Source: Cloacibacterium rupense (lineage in GTDB: Bacteria; Bacteroidota; Bacteroidia; Flavobacteriales; Weeksellaceae). Taken from it: a DNA stretch of 64,000 nt. The translations under genes and the position numbers were made by a program. Location: positions 676,596 through 740,595 of the forward strand of contig NZ_BMLV01000001.1 in the NCBI RefSeq assembly GCF_014645495.1, read 5' to 3'. Of the stretch, positions 31,158 to 39,811 are shown piece by piece (within the stretch, counting starts at the first letter, position 1; each line of letters opens with the position of its first letter). Below the pieces are notes generated by a model. That model saw only the letters and a program-made list of their open reading frames with translations, made no database searches and was not told the DNA's origin.

Positions 31158-33683
31158 ATGAATACCAAAAAATATAACGTTCTGGGAATGTCTTGCGAAG
31201 GCTGTCAGAAAAAGATTTCTTCTGCTTTAAATAATGTTGAAGGAATAAAAGCAGATGTAAATCTCGCAGGAAACTTCGTTGAAATCACTTCTGAACAAGA
31301 AATCGACTTAGAAAAACTCAATTCAGAGCTTAAAAATGCAGGAAACTACGTTTTAGAAGATCCCGAAAAACCAAAATCTACAGAATTTATTCCACCTCAA
31401 GACAGAGTTTCTATAAGTTCAGTTTATTATTGTCCGATGGAATGCGAAGGCGAAAAAGTCTATTTCGTGCAAGGAAAACGTTGTCCAGTTTGCAACATGT
31501 ATTGCGTTCCGATTGAGGAAAAGACGGAAGATGGAAGATGGAAGATGGAAGCTAAAAGCCAGAAGCTAGAAGCAAAAAGCGGTTACTTTTGTCCTATGTT
31601 TTGTGAAGGCGATAAAACCTATCCCGAAAATGTAGGTTGCCCAGTTTGTGGAATGGATTTGGTGAAAATCACAGGAAATGACGATGAATCTGAAGATGAA
31701 ACTTACAGAAATCTGAAAAAAAAGATCTGGATTTCTGTAGCTTTTACTGTCCCAGTTTTTATTTTATCGATGGGAGGAATGTTTTTTGAGTTTCCTTTCA
31801 GCGCTAGAGTTTCTGGAATTTTACAATTAATTTTCACGATTCCTGTTGTATTTTTCACAGGATGGTTTTTGTTTAAAAGAGCTTGGATTTCTTTTAAATC
31901 TTGGAATCTTAATATGTTTTCATTGATTGGTTTGGGAGCAAGTGCTGCTTTTATTTACAGTATTTTCGCATTATTTTTTCCGAGTTTAATTCCTCACGAA
32001 TTCATGCACAATCATCATGAAGTTCCGCTTTATTTTGAAGCAGTTGCCGTGATTTTAACTTTGGTGATTTTCGGACAAATGTTGGAAGCAAAAGCCCATC
32101 AAAAAACAGGAAATGCCATCAAAGAATTGATGAACCTTTCGCCAAAAGAAGCACATCTTATTCAAAATAATGTAGAAAAAAACATTCCGATTTCGGAAGT
32201 AAAAATTGGAGATATTTTAAAAGTAAAACCTGGAGAAAAAATTCCTGTTGATGGAGAAATTATCGAAGGAAATACCACAATAGACGAAAGTATGATTACG
32301 GGTGAACCGATTCCTTCTGAAAAAAAATTAGGCGACAAAGTCACTTCTGGAACCATCAACGGAAACCAAGTTTTCTTGATGAAAACAGAGAAAATTGGCA
32401 AAGACACGCTTCTTTCACAAATTATAGAAATGGTAAATTCTGCAAGCCGAAGTAAAGCTCCTATCCAAAAACTCACAGATAAAGTTTCTAAATTTTTTGT
32501 TCCTGTTGTGATTGCAATTTCAGTATTAACTTTTATTTTTTGGTTCATTTTCGGGGGAGAAAATCGGGCAATTTTTGCTTTAGTAAATGCTTTGGCGGTT
32601 TTAATTGTAGCTTGTCCTTGTGCATTAGGTTTGGCAACGCCAATGTCTGTAATGGTAGGAATTGGGAAAGGTGCCAGAAACGGAATTTTAATTAAAAACG
32701 CAGAAGCACTGGAAAATTTAGAAAAAGTCAACGTCATCATCACTGACAAAACAGGAACTTTAACAGAGGGAAAACCTTCTTTAACACAAATTTTCACAGA
32801 AAATTTTAACGAAAATGAAGCGTTACAATTGGCTGCTTCTCTTAATAAAAATTCTGAACATCCACTTTCGCAAGCCGTTTTAAACCATGCAAAAAATTTA
32901 GAATTGAAAGATGCTAAAAACTTTGAAAACATTTCAGGAAGAGGAATTTTAGGGCAGATAGATGCTAAAAAAATATTCCTTGGAAATATTCATTATCTCA
33001 AAGAAAATCAATTTGAAATTTCTGAAAAACTGCTTCAAAAAGCTGAAATTTTAGAAAACGACGCGAATACTGTTTCTTATTTAACAATTGATGGAAAAGC
33101 AGTTGGTGTTTTTGGTTTTAAAGATCAAATTAAAGAAAATGCTAAATCTTCCATCCAATTTTTACAAAATAAAGGCATCGAAATCATCATGATGACAGGT
33201 GATAACGAAGCTACTGCAAAACATGTTGCCGAAAATTTGGGCATTAAAAAATATGTTGCTAATTGTCTTCCTCAAGATAAAATAAATGAGGTTAAAAACC
33301 TCCAAAATCAAGGGAAAATTGTAGCCATGACAGGTGATGGAATTAATGACGCTCCTGCTCTAACACAAGCCAACGTAGGAATTGCGATGGGAACAGGAAC
33401 GGATATTGCGATGAATTCTGCGGAAATTACTTTACTGAAAGGTGATATTTCGGGCGTTGCAAAATCTAAAATATTGAGTGAAAAAATGATGAAAAATGTA
33501 AAAGAAAACTTGTTTTTTGCTTTTGCTTACAACACCCTCGGAATTCCGATTGCTGCAGGTTTACTCTACCCTATTTTTGGCGTTTTATTGTCGCCAATGT
33601 TTGCCGCTGCTGCCATGAGTTTTTCATCGGTTTCGGTAATTGCCAATTCTTTGAGATTGAATAATGTGAAGTTGAAAATTTAA
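31158..33683 (+). CDS. copA: Copper-exporting P1B-type ATPase
   Basis: An 841-residue Cu+ export pump. An HMA domain (Cys13-xx-Cys16 in GMSCEGC) is followed by two Cys-rich heavy-metal-binding modules (YYCPMECEG..CPVCNM and YFCPMFCEG..CPVCGM), then eight membrane helices with the CPC site (ACPCALGLATP), phosphorylated Asp in DKTGTLTEG, the SEHPLS motif and GDGINDAPAL. The TTG at 31131 is not the start; the ATG at 31158 follows the promoter. The linker between the two metal modules (residues 122-142) is encoded entirely by a 7-bp tandem array. Confidence 0.95.
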   Translation: MNTKKYNVLGMSCEGCQKKISSALNNVEGIKADVNLAGNFVEITSEQEIDLEKLNSELKNAGNYVLEDPEKPKSTEFIPPQDRVSISSVYYCPMECEGEKVYFVQGKRCPVCNMYCVPIEEKTEDGRWKMEAKSQKLEAKSGYFCPMFCEGDKTYPENVGCPVCGMDLVKITGNDDESEDETYRNLKKKIWISVAFTVPVFILSMGGMFFEFPFSARVSGILQLIFTIPVVFFTGWFLFKRAWISFKSWNLNMFSLIGLGASAAFIYSIFALFFPSLIPHEFMHNHHEVPLYFEAVAVILTLVIFGQMLEAKAHQKTGNAIKELMNLSPKEAHLIQNNVEKNIPISEVKIGDILKVKPGEKIPVDGEIIEGNTTIDESMITGEPIPSEKKLGDKVTSGTINGNQVFLMKTEKIGKDTLLSQIIEMVNSASRSKAPIQKLTDKVSKFFVPVVIAISVLTFIFWFIFGGENRAIFALVNALAVLIVACPCALGLATPMSVMVGIGKGARNGILIKNAEALENLEKVNVIITDKTGTLTEGKPSLTQIFTENFNENEALQLAASLNKNSEHPLSQAVLNHAKNLELKDAKNFENISGRGILGQIDAKKIFLGNIHYLKENQFEISEKLLQKAEILENDANTVSYLTIDGKAVGVFGFKDQIKENAKSSIQFLQNKGIEIIMMTGDNEATAKHVAENLGIKKYVANCLPQDKINEVKNLQNQGKIVAMTGDGINDAPALTQANVGIAMGTGTDIAMNSAEITLLKGDISGVAKSKILSEKMMKNVKENLFFAFAYNTLGIPIAAGLLYPIFGVLLSPMFAAAAMSFSSVSVIANSLRLNNVKLKI
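31521..31583 (+). repeat. In-frame 7-bp array inside copA
   Basis: Nine heptamers: AAGACGG, AAGATGG three times, AAGCTAA, AAGCCAG, AAGCTAG, AAGCAAA, AAGCGGT. 63 bp equals 21 codons, so the frame is kept, although the unit shifts phase by one base each time. It encodes a hydrophilic linker (KTEDGRWKMEAK and on). Confidence 0.9.
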
Positions 33684-33684
33684 C

Positions 33685-33714
33685 TTGATTTTTTAACCTA
33701 AAAATGTAACTTTG
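33685..33714 (+). promoter_or_regulatory. Promoter of the amidase gene
   Basis: TTG (33685-33687), 19 bp, TAACTTTG (33707-33714): both boxes at consensus spacing, 20 bases before the ATG. Confidence 0.7.
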
Positions 33715-33734
33715 AAATCAATAAACTATAAAAA

Positions 33735-35300
33735 ATGAAAAGAAAACTTTTATCAATGCTTTCAATTGCATCATTTATAATAATGAATGCACAAAATACA
33801 GATTACAACAAAGATTTTAAATTTTTAGAATATGACATCGAAAAGCTTCAAAAAGGCTATCAAAACAAAGAATATAAAATTACAGATGTTGTAAAATCTT
33901 ATTTGGAAAGAATTGAAAAAGTGGATAAAACCGGAGCAAAACTCAATGCTGTAATTACGGTAAATCCTGATGCAATGAAGATTGCAGACAGTCTAGACCA
34001 AGTTCCTGCTCCCTTAAGAAAAGGCGCACTTTTTGGCGTTCCAGTTTTATTGAAAGATAATATCGATACCAAAGACAAAATGCCAAACACTGCAGGTTCT
34101 TTGGCGATGAAAGATTCTTTTCCGTTACGTGATGCTTTTTTGGTTGAAAAATTAAGAAAAGCAGGTGCTATCATCATTGGGAAAACCAATCTTTCTGAAT
34201 GGGCCAATTTCCGTGGAATAATGTCTGTTTCTGGCTGGAGTGGAAATGGTGGTTTAACTAAAAATCCATATGATTTAACGAGAAATACTTGTGGTTCTAG
34301 TGCTGGTTCCGGCGCTGCCATTTCTGCAAATTTGGGAATTTTCGCCATTGGAACTGAAACCAATGGTTCTATTATTTGTCCGAGTAGCGTGAATGGAATT
34401 GTGGGGTTAAAACCAACGGTTGGTTTGGTGAGCAGAAGCGGAATCATCCCTATTTCTGTTTCGCAAGATACAGCAGGACCAATGACGAGAACGGTAAAAG
34501 ATGCTGCGATTGCTCTTGGTGTTTTGACAGGTGTAGATGAAAAAGATAGCCATACTTTAGCATCAAAAAATCAGACAAAAACAGATTATACATCTTTCTT
34601 AAAACCAGACGGTTTAAAAGGAAAACGAATTGGCTATTCTAAAAAATCAAGTGGGAATGTAAAAGTAGATGCTTTATTTCAAGAAAATTTAAAATTTTTG
34701 GAGAAAGAAGGCGCTATTTTAGTTGAAATTTCAGAGGAGCCTGTTTCCAATGAAATTCAAGGAAAATCTTTTGAATTGATGGTTTTGGAATACAAAGATG
34801 GATTGAACCAATATTTCAAATCTTTAGGAGCAAATGCCAAAATAAAATCGGTAGAAGAATTGATTGCCTTCAACAAAAATAGTCCTGAAGAAATGAAATA
34901 TTTCAAACAAGAATTTCTAGAAATGACACAGGCTACCAAAGGAATGCAAGATGAAAATTATGCTAAATTGTTAAAAGAAATTCAGGAAGGAAGCCGTAAA
35001 AACGGAATTGATGCCACACTTAAAAAATATCAATTACACGCTCTCATCGCTGCTTCTACCAGTCCAGCTTGGAAAACGGATATGGTAAATGGCGACAATT
35101 ATATTTTTGAAGGTTCTGGCGCTGCTGCGATTGCTGGTTATCCTAGCATTACCGTTCCTATGGGAAATATTGATGGATTACCGGTTGGAATTTTGTTTTA
35201 CGCAGAAGCATGGAGCGAAGGAAAACTCATCAATATGGCGTATTCTTTTGAACAAAAAAATCCTCAAAGATTAGTTCCTCAATTTAAAAATGGAAATTAA
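33735..35300 (+). CDS. Secreted amidase-signature enzyme
   Basis: A 521-residue protein with a signal peptide (MKRKLLSMLSIASFIIMNAQ) and the amidase signature: catalytic Lys in LLKDNIDTKD, Ser in TCGSSAGSGAA and the nucleophile Ser in TETNGSI. It resembles GatA but is exported and lacks GatB/GatC neighbours, so it hydrolyses some small amide in the periplasm. Its 3' end overlaps the next gene by 11 bases. Confidence 0.92.
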   Translation: MKRKLLSMLSIASFIIMNAQNTDYNKDFKFLEYDIEKLQKGYQNKEYKITDVVKSYLERIEKVDKTGAKLNAVITVNPDAMKIADSLDQVPAPLRKGALFGVPVLLKDNIDTKDKMPNTAGSLAMKDSFPLRDAFLVEKLRKAGAIIIGKTNLSEWANFRGIMSVSGWSGNGGLTKNPYDLTRNTCGSSAGSGAAISANLGIFAIGTETNGSIICPSSVNGIVGLKPTVGLVSRSGIIPISVSQDTAGPMTRTVKDAAIALGVLTGVDEKDSHTLASKNQTKTDYTSFLKPDGLKGKRIGYSKKSSGNVKVDALFQENLKFLEKEGAILVEISEEPVSNEIQGKSFELMVLEYKDGLNQYFKSLGANAKIKSVEELIAFNKNSPEEMKYFKQEFLEMTQATKGMQDENYAKLLKEIQEGSRKNGIDATLKKYQLHALIAASTSPAWKTDMVNGDNYIFEGSGAAAIAGYPSITVPMGNIDGLPVGILFYAEAWSEGKLINMAYSFEQKNPQRLVPQFKNGN

Positions 35301-35976
35301 AAAGAAACTCGTTGTTTTATCAGGAGCAGGAATTTCTGCGGAAAGCGGAATTTCTACATTTAGAGATTCTAACGGACTTTGGGAAAATCACCGAATCGAA
35401 GATGTGGCTTCACCTGAAGGTTTTAGAAGAAATCCGCAGTTGGTTTTAGATTTTTATAATTTGAGACGAAGACAATTGAAAGAAGTAAAACCCAATCTCG
35501 CTCACGAAATTTTAGCAGAATTAGAACAGAATTTTGAAGTTTATATCATTACTCAAAATGTAGATGATTTACACGAAAGAGCGGGTTCTAAAAACGTAAT
35601 TCATCTTCATGGTGAACTGAAAAAAGTACGTTCTGTAAAAGATGAAACCCAAATTTATGATTGGGAAGATGACTGTAATTTGGGTGATTGTGATGAAAAA
35701 GGCGACCAACTTCGTCCGCATATAGTTTGGTTTGGAGAAATGGTTCCAGAAATGGATAATGCGGCAGAAATAGCTTCTGAAGCTGATATATTTATCGTGA
35801 TAGGAACTTCTATGCAAGTTTATCCTGCTGCTGGATTGATTCATTACGTTCCTAAGAATTGTGAAATTTATGTAATTGACCCGCATTTAGAAAACCAGTT
35901 CACCAAACACGAAAATTTCTTGAAAACACCTGCTACCGAAGGAATAAAGATTTTAAGAGAACGATTATTAAAATAA
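35290..35976 (+). CDS. cobB: Sir2-family NAD-dependent deacylase
   Basis: A 228-residue class III sirtuin: GAGISAESGISTFRD, TQNVDDLHERAG with the catalytic His in HLHGEL, and the RPHIVWFGE segment. YNLR after residue 55 matches the Tyr-xx-Arg pair linked to desuccinylation in CobB/SIRT5. The zinc site is reduced: only a CNLGDC pair is seen. It removes acyl groups from protein lysines using NAD+. The start overlaps the amidase by 11 bases, implying coupled translation. Confidence 0.93.
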   Translation: MEIKKKLVVLSGAGISAESGISTFRDSNGLWENHRIEDVASPEGFRRNPQLVLDFYNLRRRQLKEVKPNLAHEILAELEQNFEVYIITQNVDDLHERAGSKNVIHLHGELKKVRSVKDETQIYDWEDDCNLGDCDEKGDQLRPHIVWFGEMVPEMDNAAEIASEADIFIVIGTSMQVYPAAGLIHYVPKNCEIYVIDPHLENQFTKHENFLKTPATEGIKILRERLLK

Positions 35977-35999
35977 AAAGCGAGAAAAAATCTCGCTTT
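35977..35999. terminator. Bidirectional terminator between cobB and acr3
   Basis: AAAGCGAGA / TCTCGCTTT around a 5-base A loop, placed between convergent stops at 35976 and 35998 with T-rich flanks on both strands. Confidence 0.8.
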
Positions 36000-37029
36000 A
36001 TTTATACCATTTTTTCTTTAACCAAAGACTGGCTTTCACCAATAAAATAAGCACTGGAACTTCGATAAGAGGACCAATGACTCCTGCAAAAGCTTCTTTA
36101 GAATGAATCCCAAAAACAGCAATGGCAACAGCAATCGCGAGTTCAAAGTTATTTCCAGTGGCGGTGAAAGAAACCGAAGCGTTTTTATCGTAACAAATGC
36201 CTAATTTACGATTGATAAAAAAACTGCTGAAAAACATCAATACAAAATAAATCACCAAAGGAACGGCAATTTTAAGCACATCTAAGGGCAATTCTACAAT
36301 TTTGTCGCCTTTTAAACTGAACATCACCACAATCGTAAACAACAATGCATACAAGGTAATTGGCGAAATTTTAGGAACAAATTTTCTGTTGTACCATTCT
36401 TTTCCTTTTTGTAAAATCAAGAAATATCTCGTTAAAAAGCCTGAAACAAAAGGAATTCCTAAATAAATGGCGACACTTATGGCTACATCTTTCATGGGAA
36501 CAGAGATGGCAAAATCTCCAAAACCAAAAAATTTGGGTAAAAAATTGATGAACAACCAAGCATAAAAACTATAAGTAAAAACTTGAAAAATACTGTTTAG
36601 CGCGACTAACATAGCGGCGTATTCTCTGTTTCCGGAAGCCAAATCATTCCAAACAATCACCATTGCAATACATCTTGCTAAACCAATCAAAATTAATCCC
36701 ACCATATAATTGGGTTCATCTTTTAGGAAAATTATTGCCAAGACGAACATCAAAATTGGTCCAATAATCCAGTTGAGGAGCAATGAAACTCCCATCACCT
36801 TTTTATCTTTAAAAGCCATTGGCAAAAGTGAATAATCTACTTTGGCTAACGGTGGAAACATCATCAGAATCAAACCAATAGCTAATGGAATATTAGTGGT
36901 TCCACTAGAAAAATGATTAATGGTTTCTGGAATCGCTGGAATAAATTTCCCGAGCAAAACTCCAAAAATCATTGCTGAAAAAATCCATAATGTTAAATAT
37001 CTGTCGAGAAATTTCAGTTTGGGTTTCAT
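35998..37029 (-). CDS. acr3: Arsenite efflux permease, ACR3 family
   Basis: A 343-residue protein with ten membrane segments of the ACR3/bile-acid transporter fold. The conserved [16 protein letters not shown] helix holds the essential Cys of ACR3, and the later [14 protein letters not shown] helix matches as well. It exports arsenite. Last gene of the arsR operon, 21 bases after the arsC-like gene stops. Confidence 0.94.
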   Translation of the reverse strand: MKPKLKFLDRYLTLWIFSAMIFGVLLGKFIPAIPETINHFSSGTTNIPLAIGLILMMFPPLAKVDYSLLPMAFKDKKVMGVSLLLNWIIGPILMFVLAIIFLKDEPNYMVGLILIGLARCIAMVIVWNDLASGNREYAAMLVALNSIFQVFTYSFYAWLFINFLPKFFGFGDFAISVPMKDVAISVAIYLGIPFVSGFLTRYFLILQKGKEWYNRKFVPKISPITLYALLFTIVVMFSLKGDKIVELPLDVLKIAVPLVIYFVLMFFSSFFINRKLGICYDKNASVSFTATGNNFELAIAVAIAVFGIHSKEAFAGVIGPLIEVPVLILLVKASLWLKKKWYK

Positions 37030-37050
37030 GTTAATTTTTATGAGTCTGTT

Positions 37051-37665
37051 TTATGATTTTCTTAAATTTTCAAAGACAAATTTCATTTCTGTAGCGATTT
37101 CTAAACTTCTGTTGAAATACGTTTCGTTCATTTCAGCAGTTCCATCAGATTTTTTAGGATCTTCGTATTTTATTGAAATTCTAGCTTCTGCACCGTAAAC
37201 AATTGGGCAATTTTCATCAGCAGAATCACACGTGAGAATGGCGGCAAATTCAGACTTTGGGTTGAAATCATCATTGTATTTTTTAGAAAAACAAACCACA
37301 GCATGTTCATTTTCGGCAAATTTCACCGCATAAACAGGATTTTCGGTTTCAGAAAGTTTTAGAATTTCAAAACCTTGCTTTTGAAGCGTTTCTGCAACTT
37401 TCGGGAACATTGCTGTAGATTCTGTTCCGCCAGAGTAACAAAACACATTTTTCACTCCAAAATAATAAGCCATAGTTTGTGCCCAAATTTGAGAAAGGTG
37501 ACTTCTTCTGGAATTATGAGTGCAAATAAAATTCAACCTAACTTCTTCATTTTTAGATGTTTTAAAATTGATATAATCAACTAAAGGTTGAAGTACTGCT
37601 TTTCTTTCACTTGAAATATTAACAGTGGAAAGTTGGGTAATTAATTCATTGATTTTTAGATACAT
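37051..37665 (-). CDS. arsC: Arsenate reductase, low-molecular-weight phosphatase type
   Basis: A 204-residue protein with the phosphatase-like loop FICTHNSRRSH (Cx5R) at ~47-57, used for arsenate reduction in thioredoxin-coupled ArsC, and further Cys at AILTCDSADENCP. It is longer than classic ArsC (~135), with an N-terminal helical extension, as in Bacteroidetes homologues. A tyrosine phosphatase role is possible, but operon context favours arsenate. Confidence 0.82.
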   Translation of the reverse strand: MYLKINELITQLSTVNISSERKAVLQPLVDYINFKTSKNEEVRLNFICTHNSRRSHLSQIWAQTMAYYFGVKNVFCYSGGTESTAMFPKVAETLQKQGFEILKLSETENPVYAVKFAENEHAVVCFSKKYNDDFNPKSEFAAILTCDSADENCPIVYGAEARISIKYEDPKKSDGTAEMNETYFNRSLEIATEMKFVFENLRKS

Positions 37666-37666
37666 T

Positions 37667-38290
37667 TTAACTTATTTTTTTTAAAAATTCACAAAAAATA
37701 AAATTCTGAGTCGTTTCGAAAGGTGTTTTATGAACATCTTCGAAACTGTTGAGCATTTCGAAATGATGTCCGAAAATTTGTTGAAATTTATCTTCGCTGT
37801 ATTGAGTAATTTCTAAACCACTGCATTTCAAAGGGCCAGATTCTGAAAAAGTTCCTACAAAATAATAGGCATTTTCCGCAGAAATATGATTAATCAAGTC
37901 AATATATTTTTGAATATCTTCAGGTTTTGTTAAGAAATGAAAACTCGCTCTATCATGAATGACATCAAATTTTTCAAAGGTTGTAAAATCTAAAACATCA
38001 GATACTACAAAATTGACTTTTTCTGCATTTTCACCTAATCTTTTTTTGATTCTTTCTATTGCATTTTCAGAAATATCAAGTAAAGTAAGACTTTCATAAC
38101 CTTGCTCTAAAAGATTATCAATCAAATAACTATCTCCTCCACCAATTTCTAAAATTCTGGAAGTTTTTGGTATTTTATTTCTTTCAAAAAATTGCAGAGA
38201 AGTTTCAGGTTTCTCTTGATACCAACTTACTTCTGTTTCTTTTTTTGTGGCGAAAACATTTTCCCAATGTTGCTTTTTATTTATTTCCAT
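37667..38290 (-). CDS. Class I SAM-dependent methyltransferase
   Basis: A 207-residue Rossmann methyltransferase: ILEIGGGDSYLIDNLL (motif I), LTLLDISENAIE (motif II), VNFVVSDVLDF and VIHDRASFHFL. It resembles the TehB/thiopurine-type group. It starts 1 base after a stop-neighbouring position of arsC on one side and 28 bases after arsM on the other, i.e. inside the ars operon. Substrate unknown; metalloid or thiol methylation is an inference from context. Confidence 0.85.
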   Translation of the reverse strand: MEINKKQHWENVFATKKETEVSWYQEKPETSLQFFERNKIPKTSRILEIGGGDSYLIDNLLEQGYESLTLLDISENAIERIKKRLGENAEKVNFVVSDVLDFTTFEKFDVIHDRASFHFLTKPEDIQKYIDLINHISAENAYYFVGTFSESGPLKCSGLEITQYSEDKFQQIFGHHFEMLNSFEDVHKTPFETTQNFIFCEFLKKIS

Positions 38291-38318
38291 AGTTTAAAGT
38301 AAACAATCCTTCAAGGAT

Positions 38319-39158
38319 TTAGCAACAACCCGTATTCGGTGTACAACAACCTACTACTTTTTCTGCATACACTGTGATGCTGTAAATTCTGGTGGTAGAA
38401 TCTTTATACTGCTGAATTTCTTCTTCGTTCAGATAATTTTTCAAAATATCATCAGGAACTATAATCGGTTTTTTCTTCTGTAAAGTAATGTTTTTAAAAC
38501 CAGAATTTTCGATAATTTTCAAATATTCCTCCATTTGAATGGCCGAAGCTACGCAACCTGCGTACATTTCGGCAGCAGATTTTATTTTTTCTGGCAAATC
38601 ACCTACCAAAACAATATCCGAAATCGAAAAATGACCTGTTGGCTTCAGAATTCTTTGCACTTCTGCAAATGCTTTTGGCTTATTCGGCACCAAATTCATC
38701 ACGCAATTGCTTACTACAACGTCGGCAACATTGCTCATCAAAGGAATATTTTCTATGTCACCCAACCTAAATTCCACATTATTAAAACCTAATTTATCTG
38801 CATTATTTCTCGCTTTTTCTATCATTTCTGGCGTAAAATCTATCCCAACTACTTTACCAGTTTCGCCAGTTTCTGCGCGTGCCACGAAACAATCATTTCC
38901 TGCTCCACTTCCTAAATCTACTACGTAATCGCCTTTTTTTATTTTTGCAAATTCTGTGGGCAAACCGCAACCTAATTTCAAATCTGCATCAGGATTATAC
39001 CCTTCTAAATGGTCATAATCATCCGTCATTATATTATAAACTTCTGTACTGCAACCGCCACTTCCACAACAAGATGAAGCGTTAGTATCTTGGTTTTGCA
39101 AAGCAATTTCTGCATATTTTTGCTTCACCATTTCTTTAATTTCTTCGTTGGTATTCAT
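38319..39158 (-). CDS. arsM: Arsenite methyltransferase
   Basis: A 279-residue SAM enzyme. Motif I reads VVDLGSGAGNDCF and VGIDFTPEMIEKA; the conserved arsenic-binding Cys occur in KLGCGLPTEF, VVSNCVMNL and GCVASAI. The N terminus has SSCCGSGGCS and the C terminus GCCTPNTGCC, extra Cys clusters common in bacterial ArsM. It methylates arsenite. Second gene of the operon, 200 bases from arsR, with a structured element in between. Confidence 0.94.
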   Translation of the reverse strand: MNTNEEIKEMVKQKYAEIALQNQDTNASSCCGSGGCSTEVYNIMTDDYDHLEGYNPDADLKLGCGLPTEFAKIKKGDYVVDLGSGAGNDCFVARAETGETGKVVGIDFTPEMIEKARNNADKLGFNNVEFRLGDIENIPLMSNVADVVVSNCVMNLVPNKPKAFAEVQRILKPTGHFSISDIVLVGDLPEKIKSAAEMYAGCVASAIQMEEYLKIIENSGFKNITLQKKKPIIVPDDILKNYLNEEEIQQYKDSTTRIYSITVYAEKVVGCCTPNTGCC

Positions 39159-39162
39159 AATT

Positions 39163-39225
39163 GATAAATGATTTTTGATGATTGATAATTAATTTTAGAT
39201 TATAAATTTTGTATTTTAGATTAAT
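39163..39225. repeat. 7-bp tandem array upstream of arsM
   Basis: Nine heptamers in 63 bp: GATAAAT, GATTTTT, GATGATT, GATAATT, AATTTTA, GATTATA, AATTTTG, TATTTTA, GATTAAT. It fills the arsM 5' flank and abuts the structured element at 39232. Confidence 0.7.
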
Positions 39226-39231
39226 TTTTAG

Positions 39232-39333
39232 CAGCTATTCCTGCTTTCACTACTCGCTTTTTTATAAATTCTCCTATTCTAGCCCATTTCTAATTTATAA
39301 AAAGAGCTCAAACATGCCGTTCAATCAGGGCTG
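39232..39333 (-). other. Structured intergenic element in the ars operon
   Basis: Nested inverted repeats: CAGC 39232-39235 with GCTG 39330-39333, CCTG 39240-39243 with CAGG 39326-39329, and a perfect 12-bp stem TTTTTATAAATT 39259-39270 with 39292-39303. Also AGCCC in the spacer and the arm (39281-39285). G+C is higher than around it. No gene fits. Probably a dispersed element of Flavobacteriia; a role in processing or attenuating the arsR-arsM transcript is possible. Confidence 0.6.
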
Positions 39334-39358
39334 GTTACGTTTCGTTTTCAAAAGTACT

Positions 39359-39688
39359 TTAACAGCAAGATTTCTGCTTGTCTATTTTCCTGAAAATTTC
39401 AGAAATAAAATGTTCCATTTTTTTCAATGTTTCGGGATTTATGCAATAGCAAATGGCTTTTCCATCAATTTCACCTTGTATAATTCCTGCGTTTTTCAAT
39501 TCTTTCAGATGTTGAGAAACGGTAGGTTGAGCCAATTTCACTTCCTCAACTATGTCGTTACAAATACAAGCGTCTACAGAAAGCAAATATTCTACAATTG
39601 CAATTCTTGCAGGATGAGAAAGTGCTTTCATCAGTTTGGCTACTTCGTTTTGTTCTTCTGTAAAATGTTCTGTTTTAGAAATTCCCAT
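39359..39688 (-). CDS. arsR: ArsR-family metalloregulatory repressor
   Basis: A 109-residue winged helix-turn-helix (LMKALSHPARIAIVEYLL, LAQPTVSQHLKELKNAGII). Metal-site candidates: CIC in DACICND ahead of the recognition helix and a C-terminal CC. Dissociates from DNA on binding arsenite/antimonite. First gene of the ars operon. Confidence 0.93.
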   Translation of the reverse strand: MGISKTEHFTEEQNEVAKLMKALSHPARIAIVEYLLSVDACICNDIVEEVKLAQPTVSQHLKELKNAGIIQGEIDGKAICYCINPETLKKMEHFISEIFRKIDKQKSCC

Positions 39689-39692
39689 GTTT

Positions 39693-39727
39693 TATAAATG
39701 ATGATTGATGATTGATGAATGATATTA
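39693..39727. repeat. 7-bp tandem array upstream of arsR
   Basis: TATAAAT, GATGATT twice, GATGAAT, GATATTA, beginning 4 bases before the arsR start codon. Same unit type as at 39163-39225, so arsR is flanked by two arrays. Confidence 0.7.
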
Positions 39728-39786
39728 ATTCATATTTTCATATTGCAATATTACAATAATAATTTTTAAAACAAAAATTTTCTTCA

Positions 39787-39794
39787 TAAATTTG
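39787..39794 (+). promoter_or_regulatory. Candidate -7 promoter element of the YggS-like gene
   Basis: TAAATTTG, 17 bases before the ATG at 39812. Confidence 0.45.
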
Positions 39795-39811
39795 AAAAGT
39801 AAAATCTAATT

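Noticed and set aside
32162-32932. A 256-codon open frame antisense to the copper ATPase
   Set aside because: It lies wholly within copA, has no recognisable domain, and mirrors the codon bias of the sense frame.
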